Below, piece by piece: positions 12,411-20,454 of a stretch of 28,733 bases of DNA. The notes beneath the pieces are model-generated. The model was not told where the DNA came from, did not search any database, and saw nothing but the letters and a program-made list of their open reading frames with translations. The stretch is from a virus. A program made the position numbers and the translations under genes. Where the stretch lies: positions 1-28,733 of IMG/VR virus record IMGVR_UViG_3300048925_000226, one strand, 5' to 3'. Numbering within the stretch: the stretch's first letter is position 1; each line of letters begins with the position of its first letter.

Positions 12411-12619
12411 TGGCTGAATCACGCCTTGCCGTTCCCGCTCCTGAGTTATACCGCTACGCGGTGTTTTGCTGCTCCTCCAAGATAGAACTGGGGAGCACGC
12501 CAGACCATGCACTGGCGCTGTTTTTCGATAAGGCCATGGCCATTCGATACGGTGGTTCGATGTGGCCGTCTACGTATGAGGTTGTCGACCTTCTTGATCC
12601 AGAGGAGGGCACGTTTTGA
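12410..12619 (+). CDS. Small protein between helicase and recombinase, unknown
   Basis: A 69-residue protein: MAESRLAVPAPELYRYAVFC, then CSSKIELGSTPDHALALFFD and a C-terminal WPSTYEVVDLLDPEEGTF. It reads like a small alpha/beta fold and has no recognised family. The ATG overlaps the helicase stop (TGATG) and its own stop overlaps the next start, so it is embedded in a translationally coupled operon. Confidence 0.65.
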   Translation: MAESRLAVPAPELYRYAVFCCSSKIELGSTPDHALALFFDKAMAIRYGGSMWPSTYEVVDLLDPEEGTF

Positions 12620-13911
12620 ATACGCAAATCCAAACCCTCACGGTGAAGCTGTCGGATGCCGAGATCGCGCGCAATGCCAAGCTTGAACATGTGCGCGACC
12701 TTCGGGACGCCAGTCACCCGGCGCTGCATTTTCGATTTGCGAAGAACCGCACGCGTGGCTCTTGGTACTTGCTCCACAAGCGCCAATGGCACCTTATCGG
12801 GCACTTCCCCGACCTGAGCAGCAAGCAGGTGGTCGCGGCGCTGCCGGCGGTGCGCCTGCGTGTGGCGGCTGACGGCGCGGCCAGTGTCTCGGGCTGGCTG
12901 ACCGTGGGTGAGCTGCTCGACTGGTTCGGTGAGCGCATGGCCAAGTCGAGGGCACTGTCCGAGAAGCGCCGTGCTGCTATCAAGTCTGCGATCAGTTGCC
13001 AGCTCAAGCCGCGACTGAATGACCTGCTGCTCAACGACGTCAACGCCCAGACCTTGGACAAGCTGTTGATGTGGCCGGCCCAGGCCGAACTGTCGCTGTC
13101 GTATGTGCAGCAGCTGTTTCGCCTCGTCGCCATGGCCTTCCGCCAGGCGCGCAAACTGGACCTGATCTCCTTAAATCCGATGGCCGAGCTCAAGTTCAGC
13201 AACTTCACCACGGCGCGCATCCAGCCTAAGGCCGCACGCCTGCGTGATGTTCAGTTGCCTGAGTTGGTGGCACTGCTGGCTGAGCGCTTCGACAGTGCAC
13301 CGGGTGACGCCGTGCTGGCCTTGATGATGCTGTGCCACGGCACCCGGATCGGCGAGACCCGTCAGGCCCGTTGGGCCGACATTGCGCTGACAGAGCGCGA
13401 GTGGTTCCTGCCGGCCGAGCACACCAAGACGAAAACTGAGCTGCGCGTGCCGCTGACCGATCAGGTGTACGGGCTGCTGCGTCGTTACCGTGACCGCCAG
13501 GCCGCCCAGGGATATGAGGGGGCTTTCCTGTTCCCGTCGCGCCGTGGCAAGCCGCTGAGTGATAACCAAGCCAGTGCCGTGTTCACCCGGTTAGGGCAGG
13601 GCGCCTGGACCAGTCACGACTTGCGCAAGGTGGCCCGCACCGCCTGGACTGACCTCGGCGTCGACGGACATATCGGCGAGATGCTGCTCAACCACTCGCT
13701 GGGCAAAATCGCCTCCACCTACATCAACACCCAGGCCAAAGAGCAGCGCCGCCTGGCATTGGTGAAGTGGCATGACTGGTTAGATGAACGTGGCTTCAAG
13801 GCGATTCACGAGCAGACAGGCGTTAGATATGAAGATTCGCAAAACCTCGTAGGCGCCTTGAACGGCGGGGCCTGCGAGCCAGAACCACAATTTGTTAAGG
13901 GCGAGGTTTGA
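12616..13911 (+). CDS. Second tyrosine recombinase, in the replication operon
   Basis: A 431-residue recombinase with a full active site: R244 (LCHGTRIGE), K271 or K273 (EHTKTKTELRVPL), H334-DL-R337, H360 (LLNHSLGK) and nucleophile Y369 (ASTYINTQ). The N-terminal arm and core-binding regions (VGELLDWFGERM onward) resemble phage integrases with a DUF4102-type arm. It starts at TTG with GAGGAGGG upstream and overlaps the preceding gene. Since it is transcribed with the early replication genes, far from the attachment site, it is unlikely to be the lysogeny integrase. A role in genome dimer resolution or in regulating replication is possible but only inferred. Confidence 0.9.
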   Translation: MNTQIQTLTVKLSDAEIARNAKLEHVRDLRDASHPALHFRFAKNRTRGSWYLLHKRQWHLIGHFPDLSSKQVVAALPAVRLRVAADGAASVSGWLTVGELLDWFGERMAKSRALSEKRRAAIKSAISCQLKPRLNDLLLNDVNAQTLDKLLMWPAQAELSLSYVQQLFRLVAMAFRQARKLDLISLNPMAELKFSNFTTARIQPKAARLRDVQLPELVALLAERFDSAPGDAVLALMMLCHGTRIGETRQARWADIALTEREWFLPAEHTKTKTELRVPLTDQVYGLLRRYRDRQAAQGYEGAFLFPSRRGKPLSDNQASAVFTRLGQGAWTSHDLRKVARTAWTDLGVDGHIGEMLLNHSLGKIASTYINTQAKEQRRLALVKWHDWLDERGFKAIHEQTGVRYEDSQNLVGALNGGACEPEPQFVKGEV

Positions 13912-13913
13912 AA

Positions 13914-14081
13914 ATGGGTAAAAGGATCTTTTTCCCCCGGCTCAAGCGCTGGTTGGTAGCGCCGGTTCCTCCGGCATTTTGGGTTGGATTCTGGATGACG
14001 GTGGGCGGGCTTATGGCTTATGGCCTTTTCCAGCTGTCGACGGCAGCCGCCAGCCTTTTTGCCCTCTGGGCTTTTCTTTGA
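13914..14081 (+). CDS. Small membrane protein of 55 residues
   Basis: The frame starts MGKRIFFPRLKRWLVAPVPP, a basic N-terminus. It continues with hydrophobic stretches FWVGFWMTVGGLMAYGLF and AAASLFALWAFL, which could span the membrane once or twice. GAGG lies eight bases before the ATG, and the gene starts two bases after the recombinase stop. No family was recognised. A lysis-related or antiholin-like role is possible but unsupported. Confidence 0.65.
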   Translation: MGKRIFFPRLKRWLVAPVPPAFWVGFWMTVGGLMAYGLFQLSTAAASLFALWAFL

Positions 14082-14104
14082 GCAACTTCAAGGGGGATTG
14101 AATA

Positions 14105-14458
14105 ATGGCCTTCACGCCGAGCTTTAAAGAACGTACCGCCGAGGATCTGCTAGAGCATTGGGGCCGCTGGGTCGTGCTGGGTTCTGGCGTGTCGTGCTGC
14201 GCATCTCGAGAGAACACTGTTCTGTCACCAATGATCACCGATGACGACGCGCTGATGATCGATGGGCTGATGGGACGGCTACTGAAGCGGTACCCCGAAT
14301 GCGGAAAGGTCCTGATGAAGTACTACACCAGTAGGGATACTTCGCTGGTGGAGGTGGGCAAAAAAATGAAGTTCGGCGAAGAGAAGACGCGTGGGCTCTG
14401 GAAGGCCGGTATTGCCTGGATTGATGGGGCTTTAGATATTCGTCGTCAGGCTGCTTGA
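14105..14458 (+). CDS. Late antiterminator, Q-like
   Basis: A 117-residue protein with the pattern of lambdoid antiterminator Q relatives: EDLLEHWGRWVV near the N-terminus, then DDDALMIDGLMGRLLKRYPE, VLMKYYTSRDTSLVEVGKKM and a C-terminal helix GLWKAGIAWIDGAL. The last two parts resemble a sigma-region-4-like helix-turn-helix. AGGGGG lies upstream of the ATG. A promoter and terminator pair immediately downstream supports the call: Q would load at that promoter and let polymerase read through into the late genes. Confidence 0.85.
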   Translation: MAFTPSFKERTAEDLLEHWGRWVVLGSGVSCCASRENTVLSPMITDDDALMIDGLMGRLLKRYPECGKVLMKYYTSRDTSLVEVGKKMKFGEEKTRGLWKAGIAWIDGALDIRRQAA

Positions 14459-14483
14459 CAGGACCGGGGATGATATATAAATT
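14455..14483 (+). promoter_or_regulatory. Late promoter candidate (pR'-like)
   Basis: A perfect -35 box TTGACA overlaps the Q stop codon region. It is followed by TATATAA: the -10 is TATAAA with a 15-bp spacer, or TAAATT with 17 bp. A terminator follows within about 30 bases of the expected start, as at lambda pR'. Confidence 0.65.
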
Positions 14484-14511
14484 TCAGTTACTTTGCGGTT
14501 TTTCCGCGAGC

Positions 14512-14539
14512 AAAGCCCAACCTTAGAGTTGGGCTTTTT
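14512..14539 (+). terminator. Early late-operon terminator (tR'-like)
   Basis: AGCCCAAC and GTTGGGCT form a perfect stem with a CTTAGA loop, followed by TTTTT. A smaller GCGG-TTTTT-CCGC hairpin lies just before it. Its place right after the late promoter fits a Q-controlled stop. Confidence 0.85.
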
Positions 14540-14606
14540 GCTATCTGTTTTATGGAAAAAAAATGATCACTATGAGATGTTTCCGACTCACACAAAGGAG
14601 TTGGTG

Positions 14607-15086
14607 ATGTCCATTTATAGCGAGCTATCGCAGCAGTACAAAACATCATTTGCTAAACAGCAGGCCAGACTGCATCTCATGGCCAACGCAGCAAATGCTT
14701 TTACTGTGGGTTTTGAACGTTATCTAGGTGTTCCGGACCACACTTGGACTGACTCGAAAGGGGAGCAGCAGCGATATGTTCGCCTTGGGGTTGGTGATGA
14801 AAATGCATTTCAGGAGATTAGTTATTTAGAACTCAGCTCAATCGGTGGTGTTATAGATTTTTCTATAGCATTGACGGTCGAGCAGGATGCACATTTCGGG
14901 CTGAGGCAGGTGGTGGTTTTTGAGTTCTCTGTGTCGGTGAGCGAAGAAAATTTTGAGTTTGTAGTCAAAAAAATGCCGATAAATTTGTCAGTCAAAATGC
15001 TGGACAAAGACGCTCACCGTTTTGACCCCGTCTACGCTGCTTTGGTAGATCGCTTGATGTATCTATTTGATCCCGAGAGAGTCTGA
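14607..15086 (+). CDS. AT-rich accessory gene, function unknown
   Basis: A 159-residue protein. The helical N-terminus (SIYSELSQQYKTSFAKQQAR, LHLMANAANAF) is followed by a strand-rich region (VIDFSIALTVEQ, QVVVFEFSVSVSEENFEFVV) and an acidic end. No signal peptide or membrane segment is visible, and I recognise no family. AAAGGAG is six bases before the chosen ATG; a longer frame would start inside the terminator. It is framed by terminators on both sides between Q and holin, with AT-rich codon use unlike its neighbours, so it looks like a moron that would be made strongly only under Q antitermination unless it has its own promoter. Confidence 0.7.
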   Translation: MSIYSELSQQYKTSFAKQQARLHLMANAANAFTVGFERYLGVPDHTWTDSKGEQQRYVRLGVGDENAFQEISYLELSSIGGVIDFSIALTVEQDAHFGLRQVVVFEFSVSVSEENFEFVVKKMPINLSVKMLDKDAHRFDPVYAALVDRLMYLFDPERV

Positions 15087-15133
15087 TTCAGCTATGTCAG
15101 TTAGTCGTTTCTGACGGTCATGGTTGATACGTA

Positions 15134-15162
15134 AGCCCAGCCAACTACTGCTGGGCTTTTTG
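15134..15162 (+). terminator. Intrinsic terminator (first of two)
   Basis: AGCCCAGC pairs perfectly with GCTGGGCT around an eight-base loop, followed by TTTTTGTTTT. It ends the transcript of the AT-rich accessory gene. Confidence 0.85.
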
Positions 15163-15178
15163 TTTTCTACGTTTATCG

Positions 15179-15204
15179 AGCCTCGGCATCTGCCGGGGCT
15201 TTTC
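15179..15204 (+). terminator. Intrinsic terminator (second of two)
   Basis: AGCCTCGGC pairs with GCCGGGGCT (one T-G pair) around an ATCT loop, followed by TTTCCGTTTT. It lies 17 bases after the first, giving a tandem stop before the holin gene that Q-modified polymerase would have to pass. Confidence 0.75.
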
Positions 15205-15292
15205 CGTTTTCGGCGCCACCACATCCGTCGCTCCGAGCTGGGAGTGCTGCTGGTGCCGAATCTACTTACTCCCCAAGAGGGAGGAACCTGAG

Positions 15293-15625
15293 ATGCCGAA
15301 TATGCCAGACAAACCAGACACATGGGCGATAGCGCTTGCGTGGTTGAGCCAGCACTCGCCAATCCTCTATGCGGCTGCGCTGTCCTGCGCTATGGCCGTC
15401 CTGCGTATCACCTACGGTGGCGGCACGCGGCGCCAGATGCTGGTGGAGGGCGCGATCTGTGGCGGCCTTACCGTGACAATTATCAGCGGCCTAGATTTTT
15501 TCGGCCTACCACAGAGCATGGCCACCTTCGCGGGTGGCTGGGTTGGCTTTTTGGGTGTGGAGAAGATCCGGTCGATTGCTGACAGGGTCACCGATTTCAA
15601 ACTACCAAGTCGCGATGTCGATTAA
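15293..15625 (+). CDS. Holin, lambda family
   Basis: A 110-residue inner-membrane protein resembling the lambda-type holin family (PF05106). It has three hydrophobic segments at roughly 21-38 (SPILYAAALSCAMAVLRI), 51-68 (VEGAICGGLTVTIISGL) and 72-90 (LPQSMATFAGGWVGFLGVE), with the family-typical YGGGTRRQMLVE link. It would make the pores that release the endolysin. GGGAGG is eight bases before the ATG. No endolysin or spanin gene lies next to it in this window. Confidence 0.85.
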   Translation: MPNMPDKPDTWAIALAWLSQHSPILYAAALSCAMAVLRITYGGGTRRQMLVEGAICGGLTVTIISGLDFFGLPQSMATFAGGWVGFLGVEKIRSIADRVTDFKLPSRDVD

Positions 15626-15688
15626 TCAGCATCAAGTTCCCGAATGTGCCCAGTCGTGCAGTGCATCAGAAATAAGGAGCGGCCACCA

Positions 15689-16081
15689 ATGCCACCAAAG
15701 GCCAAACGTCCTTGCCGTTCGCCAATGTGCCCGGCCAAGACCCAGGCCCCTAGCGGCTACTGCGAACAGCATGCGCACCTAGCCAGTGGCTGGGCCAAGC
15801 CTGGCCGGGGAACGGCTGAGCAGCGCGGGTATGACTGGGAGTGGCGCAAGAAACGTGCGGCCGCCCTCAAGCGTGACCGTTACTTGTGTCAGTGCGAAGA
15901 CTGCAAGGGTTGCACCCTTCCAGCATCAGAAGTTGACCACATAACACCTAAATCCATGGGCGGAAGTGACGATTTTTGCAATTTGCAGTCGCTAAACGAG
16001 AACTGTCACAAGGCCAAAACGCAAAGGGAGGCGTCCGCCGCCCGCCTAGGTCGCGTCGGCGAACGCGCAGAGATCAAGTAG
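15689..16081 (+). CDS. HNH endonuclease beside the terminase
   Basis: A 130-residue HNH nuclease. It has a Cys-rich N-terminal part (CRSPMCPAKT, GYCEQH), a second Cys pair (CQCEDCKGC), then EVDHITPKSMGGSDDFCNLQ and SLNENCHKAKT, giving the H-N-H metal site. The preferred ATG follows AAGGAG by nine bases; the longer frame has no such site. HNH proteins next to P27-type terminases of HK97-like phages assist cleavage at cos ends, which is the likely job here. Confidence 0.88.
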   Translation: MPPKAKRPCRSPMCPAKTQAPSGYCEQHAHLASGWAKPGRGTAEQRGYDWEWRKKRAAALKRDRYLCQCEDCKGCTLPASEVDHITPKSMGGSDDFCNLQSLNENCHKAKTQREASAARLGRVGERAEIK

Positions 16082-16105
16082 CGAAAATGCACCGAAAAAA
16101 CGCGA

Positions 16106-16135
16106 CGGAGGGGGGGCGGGCAAAATCTCTGCAGC
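16106..16135. other. Candidate cos packaging site
   Basis: The gap between HNH nuclease and small terminase holds a G-rich run (GGAGGGGGGGCGGGC) followed by AAAATCTCTGCAGC. A G-tract followed by CAAA at this gene junction is a pattern I associate with cos ends in HNH/P27-terminase phages. The exact cut cannot be read from sequence alone. Confidence 0.4.
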
Positions 16136-16223
16136 TTTTTGCCTTCTCCACCGTTCGCCCAGTCTTTTACGCGCGACCGCGAAATTAAAAAATTCGTACT
16201 TTTGGAAAATTTGGGGGGTTCCT

Positions 16224-16691
16224 GTGGGCCGTCACGCCAAACCGACCGCCTTGAAAGTGATCCAGGGCAACCCTGGCAAGCGGAAACTGAACAAGAACGC
16301 ACCGTCACCCGACGCCTTAACCCACGTCCCCGACCCGCCAGATTGGTTCGGTGAAATCGCGAAGAACATCTGGCGTCAGGTCGCGCCCTGGCTGATCGAG
16401 GCCAGGATTTTGACCGGGACGGACATGCACAACCTTGAGGCGTTCTGCATGGCCTACCAGCGCTGGCGAGAGGCCCAGGACGACATCACTAAAAACGGGA
16501 TCATCGTTATGGGCGCCAAGCAGGAAATCAAAAACCCTGCCTGCACCGTCTCCAACGAAACGCTACGCCAGATGGCCGCCTATGGCGGGGCGCTCGGACT
16601 TGATCCTGCAGCCCGGGCGCGCCTTAAGCCTGGTGGCGAACAGAAACCAGATAACCCCTTTACCGCACTGCGGGGAGGCAAAGCCGGATAA
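16224..16691 (+). CDS. Terminase small subunit, P27 family
   Basis: A 155-residue DNA-recognition subunit of the packaging motor. It has the P27 family start GRHAKPTALKVIQGNPGKRK, a helical middle (WLIEARILTGTDMHNLEAFC) and the conserved NPACTVSNETLRQMAAYGGA, then LGLDPAARARLKP. It starts at GTG after GGGGGG. It should bind cos and guide the large subunit encoded 9 bp downstream. Confidence 0.93.
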   Translation: MGRHAKPTALKVIQGNPGKRKLNKNAPSPDALTHVPDPPDWFGEIAKNIWRQVAPWLIEARILTGTDMHNLEAFCMAYQRWREAQDDITKNGIIVMGAKQEIKNPACTVSNETLRQMAAYGGALGLDPAARARLKPGGEQKPDNPFTALRGGKAG

Positions 16692-16700
16692 CTACCCTCT

Positions 16701-18434
16701 ATGGCCAGCTCACCAAACGTCAACGCGGCGAACAAATACGCCCGCGACGTGGTGGCGGGCAAAATTGAGGCGTGTAAGTGGGTGCGCGCTGCCTGCCGGC
16801 GTCACCTGGGCGACCTGGCGAAGTCGACAAAGAAGGGCTACCGCTGGAAGTTCGACAAGGCCGAAGCTGAGAGGGTCTGCGTCTTCATCCAGTTGCTGCC
16901 GCACACCAAAGGCAAGTGGGCCGGTAAGCGACTGCTGATCACCCTGGAGCCGTGGCAGAAATTTATCTTCTGCTGCATTTTCGGGTGGCGATCCAAGCGC
17001 AATGGCCTGCGCCGCTTCCGTGAAGTGTATTGCGAGATTCCGCGCAAAAACGGCAAGAGCGTTATTGCGGCTGGCCTCGGGCTATTCATGTTCATTATGG
17101 ATGGCGAGTTTGGCGCCGAGGTGTACTGCGGTGCGACCACCGAATACCAAGCGCTAGAGGTATTCCGACCGGCTAGCCGGATGCTCAAGAACACGCCGCA
17201 ACTGATTGAGGAATGCGGCGCCGAGATAATGGTGATGAACCTTTCTCTGCCTGATGATGGCAGCCGGTTCGAACCATTGGTTGGCGATCCCGGCGACGGT
17301 AGTTCGCCCAGCTGCGCCATTGTCGACGAGTATCACGAGCACGTTTCGTCGGCGCTTTACGACACCATGATCACCGGCATGGGTGCCCGGGAGCATCCGC
17401 TGATGTTTGTGATCACTACGGCCGGGTACAACTTGGCCGGGCCTTGTTATGTCCAGCGGGGTCAGGTCAAGGACATGCTGCTGCACGCCCTGGGCGAAGG
17501 CGGCATAGAAAACGACGAGCTTTTCGGGATCATCTACACCATTGACGAGGGGGACGACTGGCAAGACCCGAAAGTGTTGCGCAAGGCGAACCCGAACTTT
17601 GGCGTGTCGGTCGATGATGAATACCTGTTGCGCATGCAGGCGAACGCCAAGCGTTACCCGTCACAGCTGAACAAATATCTAACCAAACATTTAAACGTGT
17701 GGGTTAGCTCCCGGTCGGCCTGGTTGAACATGTCGGACTGGGCGGCGTGCGGAAATCCTGAACTGACCCTGGAGCAATTCCGGGGCCGTAAATGCTGGAT
17801 CGGGGTCGACCTGGCGAGTAAGTCAGACATTACCGCTGTGGCCCTGGTGTTCAAGGACAAGGACGAGCGCGGCCGCGATGTGTGGACGGTGTTCTGCAGG
17901 TCGTACCTTCCCGAAGGTGCGATAGAACGCGCGACCACGTTTAAGGATGCCTACGAAGGGTGGGTGGTGTCTGGCGATCTGCTGACCACGGACGGTGAGG
18001 AAACCGACTTTGATGTGGTGCGCGATGACATCAAAGACCTGGCCGAGATGTTCGACATTCAGGAAATCGCCTACGACAAGTGGCGCGCCACGCAACTGGC
18101 GCACCAGCTGCAGGCGGACGGCGCCGAGGTGGTCGAGGTCGGCGGCGGCATTCAGACCATGAATATGCCCATGCGGGAGGTTGAAGCGGCGCTGGTTTCG
18201 CGGCGCTTCAATCACCCTGAAAACGGTGTGCTGTCGTGGATGGCGGGGAACGTGACAACCAAGGAATACCGAGGCTGTTTGACCCCCATGAAGGAAGACG
18301 AAGGCAAGGGCAACTTGCGCAAGATCGACGGCATGGTCGCCATTCTGATGGGGATGAGCCGCGCAATGCTGGCCGATCAGGCGCCCGGCAGTCTTCTGGA
18401 CAGCATGACTGACGATGACCTTTTAACCATGTGA
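16701..18434 (+). CDS. Terminase large subunit (ATPase and nuclease)
   Basis: A 577-residue packaging motor. Walker A is PRKNGKS (114-120) in the context VYCEIPRKNGKSVIAAGLGL. Walker B is CAIVDEYHEH with D209 and E210. The C-terminal RNase H-like nuclease begins CWIGVDLASKSDITAV (D370) and includes DIQEIAYDKWRATQLAHQL. This is the Terminase_1 (HK97-type) family that pairs with P27 small subunits. The start ATG has no good ribosome site, so translation is probably coupled to the small subunit. Confidence 0.95.
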   Translation: MASSPNVNAANKYARDVVAGKIEACKWVRAACRRHLGDLAKSTKKGYRWKFDKAEAERVCVFIQLLPHTKGKWAGKRLLITLEPWQKFIFCCIFGWRSKRNGLRRFREVYCEIPRKNGKSVIAAGLGLFMFIMDGEFGAEVYCGATTEYQALEVFRPASRMLKNTPQLIEECGAEIMVMNLSLPDDGSRFEPLVGDPGDGSSPSCAIVDEYHEHVSSALYDTMITGMGAREHPLMFVITTAGYNLAGPCYVQRGQVKDMLLHALGEGGIENDELFGIIYTIDEGDDWQDPKVLRKANPNFGVSVDDEYLLRMQANAKRYPSQLNKYLTKHLNVWVSSRSAWLNMSDWAACGNPELTLEQFRGRKCWIGVDLASKSDITAVALVFKDKDERGRDVWTVFCRSYLPEGAIERATTFKDAYEGWVVSGDLLTTDGEETDFDVVRDDIKDLAEMFDIQEIAYDKWRATQLAHQLQADGAEVVEVGGGIQTMNMPMREVEAALVSRRFNHPENGVLSWMAGNVTTKEYRGCLTPMKEDEGKGNLRKIDGMVAILMGMSRAMLADQAPGSLLDSMTDDDLLTM

Positions 18435-18441
18435 GCCCCCT

Positions 18442-18588
18442 ATGAAAAATTGGCTTCCTGAACTGATCGGGACGGTAGGCTTTGGCCTGTTTGTTTCGGG
18501 GCTGTACGTCCAGTTCGGCCCGGGTTGGGCGCTGATGGCCGGCGGCGTCCTGCTGCTGGTCGCCGCGATCAAGGCGGTTCGGAAATGA
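18442..18588 (+). CDS. Small membrane protein between terminase and portal
   Basis: A 48-residue protein MKNWLPELIGTVGFGLFVSG, then LYVQFGPGWALMAGGVLLLV and a basic end AIKAVRK. Two hydrophobic segments could form a membrane hairpin. Its stop overlaps the portal start (ATGA), so it is co-translated. Similar tiny hydrophobic genes occur between terminase and portal in related phages; the function is unknown. Confidence 0.7.
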   Translation: MKNWLPELIGTVGFGLFVSGLYVQFGPGWALMAGGVLLLVAAIKAVRK

Positions 18589-19811
18589 TCCTGGGCGCGA
18601 TGTATGAGAACCGTAGCAGCCTGGAGAACCCCGCGACCAAGATGAACAGCCAGGAACTGGGCGAGCTGCTGTGTGCGGGTAATGGTATTGCTGTAAGCCC
18701 CGCAACGGCGCAAAGGCTGACGGCGGTGTATGCCTGTATCTACGTGCTGTCCAGCACCATGGCGCAGCTGCCCTTAAGCGTGTTGCGCAAGGTTGACGGG
18801 AAGATTGTGCCGGCCACGGATCACCCTGCGCACTATCTTCTGCACGATGAGCCCAACCAGTGGCAGACCTCCTACAAGTGGCGCGAAACCAAGCAGGCGC
18901 ACACCCTGGGCTGGGGCAACGGCTTTACGCGCCTAGTGCGCAACCGCCGGGGTGAGCTGCAGGCGCTGGAAATGTGCGAGCCCCAGGTAACCGACCTGGT
19001 GAAGAACGGCAACCGCTGGATCTACGCCACGCAGGATGACGATGGCATGCCGTTGGCCGTGGCGCCTGAGGACATGGTGCATCTGCGCGCGATTGGTTCC
19101 GGGCGGCGGATGGGCACCAGTCCTATTAGGCAGAACGCCGAAACAGTGGGCCTCGGCCTGGCTGCTGTGCGTTACGGAAAGGAGTTTTTCGAGGGCGGCG
19201 GCCGCCCTACAGGGCTTGTCACGCTCAAGTCGGAAAAGCTCACTTCAGACGGTTGGGAGCGCCTTAAAAGCGTCTGGAACAGCGCGGTAATCAAGCTCAA
19301 GCAGTCGGAAAACAAGACGCTGCTGTTGCCTGCGGATCTGGACTACAAGGCGCTGACTATCGCGCCTGAGGATGCGCAGTTTCTGGAGACGCGCAAGCTG
19401 ACCCGTAGCGAGATTGCCAGCATGTTCAACGTGCCTTCTCACATGATCAACGATCTGGAGAAAGCCACGTTTTCCAACATCAGCGAACAAGCTATCCAGT
19501 TCGTCCGGCACTCGGTAATGCCCTGGGTCAAGAACTGGGAAGAAGAGCTGAACCGCCGGGTGTTTACCCGGGCTGAGCGCCTGGCCGGCTACTACATCAA
19601 GTTCAACTTGGCCGGCCTGTTGCGCGGCACTCCGAAAGAGCGCGCCGAGTTCTACCGGATCGCAATCCAAGACGGCTGGATGTCTCGCAATGAGGTCCGC
19701 GTGCTGGAAGACCTGAACCCGATGGCCGGCCTCGATTCGATGTTGCTCAACGTCAACACCACGTTGCTGGGCGCTGACGGCAAGCCGTTACCCGTAACGC
19801 CAAAGGAATAA
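18585..19811 (+). CDS. Portal protein, HK97 family
   Basis: A 408-residue portal forming the dodecameric DNA gate of the head. Family features are AVYACIYVLSSTMAQLPLSV near the N-terminus, DHPAHYLLHDEPNQWQTSYK, the central GTSPIRQNAETVGLGLAAVR and the wing region SEIASMFNVPSHMINDLEKA. The start is the ATG overlapping the stop of the small membrane protein gene. Confidence 0.95.
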   Translation: MILGAMYENRSSLENPATKMNSQELGELLCAGNGIAVSPATAQRLTAVYACIYVLSSTMAQLPLSVLRKVDGKIVPATDHPAHYLLHDEPNQWQTSYKWRETKQAHTLGWGNGFTRLVRNRRGELQALEMCEPQVTDLVKNGNRWIYATQDDDGMPLAVAPEDMVHLRAIGSGRRMGTSPIRQNAETVGLGLAAVRYGKEFFEGGGRPTGLVTLKSEKLTSDGWERLKSVWNSAVIKLKQSENKTLLLPADLDYKALTIAPEDAQFLETRKLTRSEIASMFNVPSHMINDLEKATFSNISEQAIQFVRHSVMPWVKNWEEELNRRVFTRAERLAGYYIKFNLAGLLRGTPKERAEFYRIAIQDGWMSRNEVRVLEDLNPMAGLDSMLLNVNTTLLGADGKPLPVTPKE

Positions 19812-19815
19812 CCCC

Positions 19816-20439
19816 ATGAGTGAGTTTGAGAAACGCATGCTGCCCGCGCAGCACTGCGAGCTTCGCGCTGTGCCGGCGGAAGAGGGCGGCGATCAAAATG
19901 CGTCACCGCGCATTGCCGGCTACGGCGCTGTGTTTAATCAGCGTAGCGACCTGCTGGGCGGTTTCTTTGTTGAGCTGATCGCCCCTGGTGCATTCGATGA
20001 CGTGCTGGGCCAGGACGTACGCGGGCTGTTCAACCATGACCCCAACTACCTGTTGGGCCGCACGGTCAGTGGCACGCTGCGCCTCTCGGTAGACCAGCGT
20101 GGCCTGGCCTACGAAATCGACACGCCCAACACGCAGACCATTCGTGACCTTGTTGTCGAGCCGTTGAAGCGCGGCGACATGAGCGGTAGCAGCTTCGCCA
20201 TGCGTGTCGCCCCTGGCGGCGACACCTGGCACGAAGAAGACGGCGTGGTGGTGCGGACGATCTACAAGATCGCTGAACTGCGCGACGTGGGCCCGGTGTC
20301 ATTCCCGGCCTATCCCGATTCAAGCGCTGCACAGCGCTCCCTGGACGCCTGGAAACAGGCGAAAAACGAAGGCCTTGAGGGTCGCGCTCAATTTGAGCGT
20401 GACGCCCGAGAGCGCCTGCTTGATTTGAACGACCTTTAA
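19816..20439 (+). CDS. Prohead protease (HK97 gp4/S78 type)
   Basis: A 207-residue serine protease that cleaves the delta region of the capsid protein during maturation. The N-terminus has RIAGYGAVFNQRSD. Active-site candidates are H74 in GLFNHDPNYLLGR and S126 in DMSGSSFAMR, and VGPVSFPAYPDSSA is the conserved C-terminal motif. It lies 4 bp after the portal and 15 bp before the capsid gene, the canonical order. Confidence 0.95.
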   Translation: MSEFEKRMLPAQHCELRAVPAEEGGDQNASPRIAGYGAVFNQRSDLLGGFFVELIAPGAFDDVLGQDVRGLFNHDPNYLLGRTVSGTLRLSVDQRGLAYEIDTPNTQTIRDLVVEPLKRGDMSGSSFAMRVAPGGDTWHEEDGVVVRTIYKIAELRDVGPVSFPAYPDSSAAQRSLDAWKQAKNEGLEGRAQFERDARERLLDLNDL

Positions 20440-20454
20440 GCCCTTGGGGGATTT

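Noticed and set aside
11529-12512. 327-codon minus-strand open frame
   Set aside because: Antisense to the DnaB helicase gene, no family features and no ribosome site.
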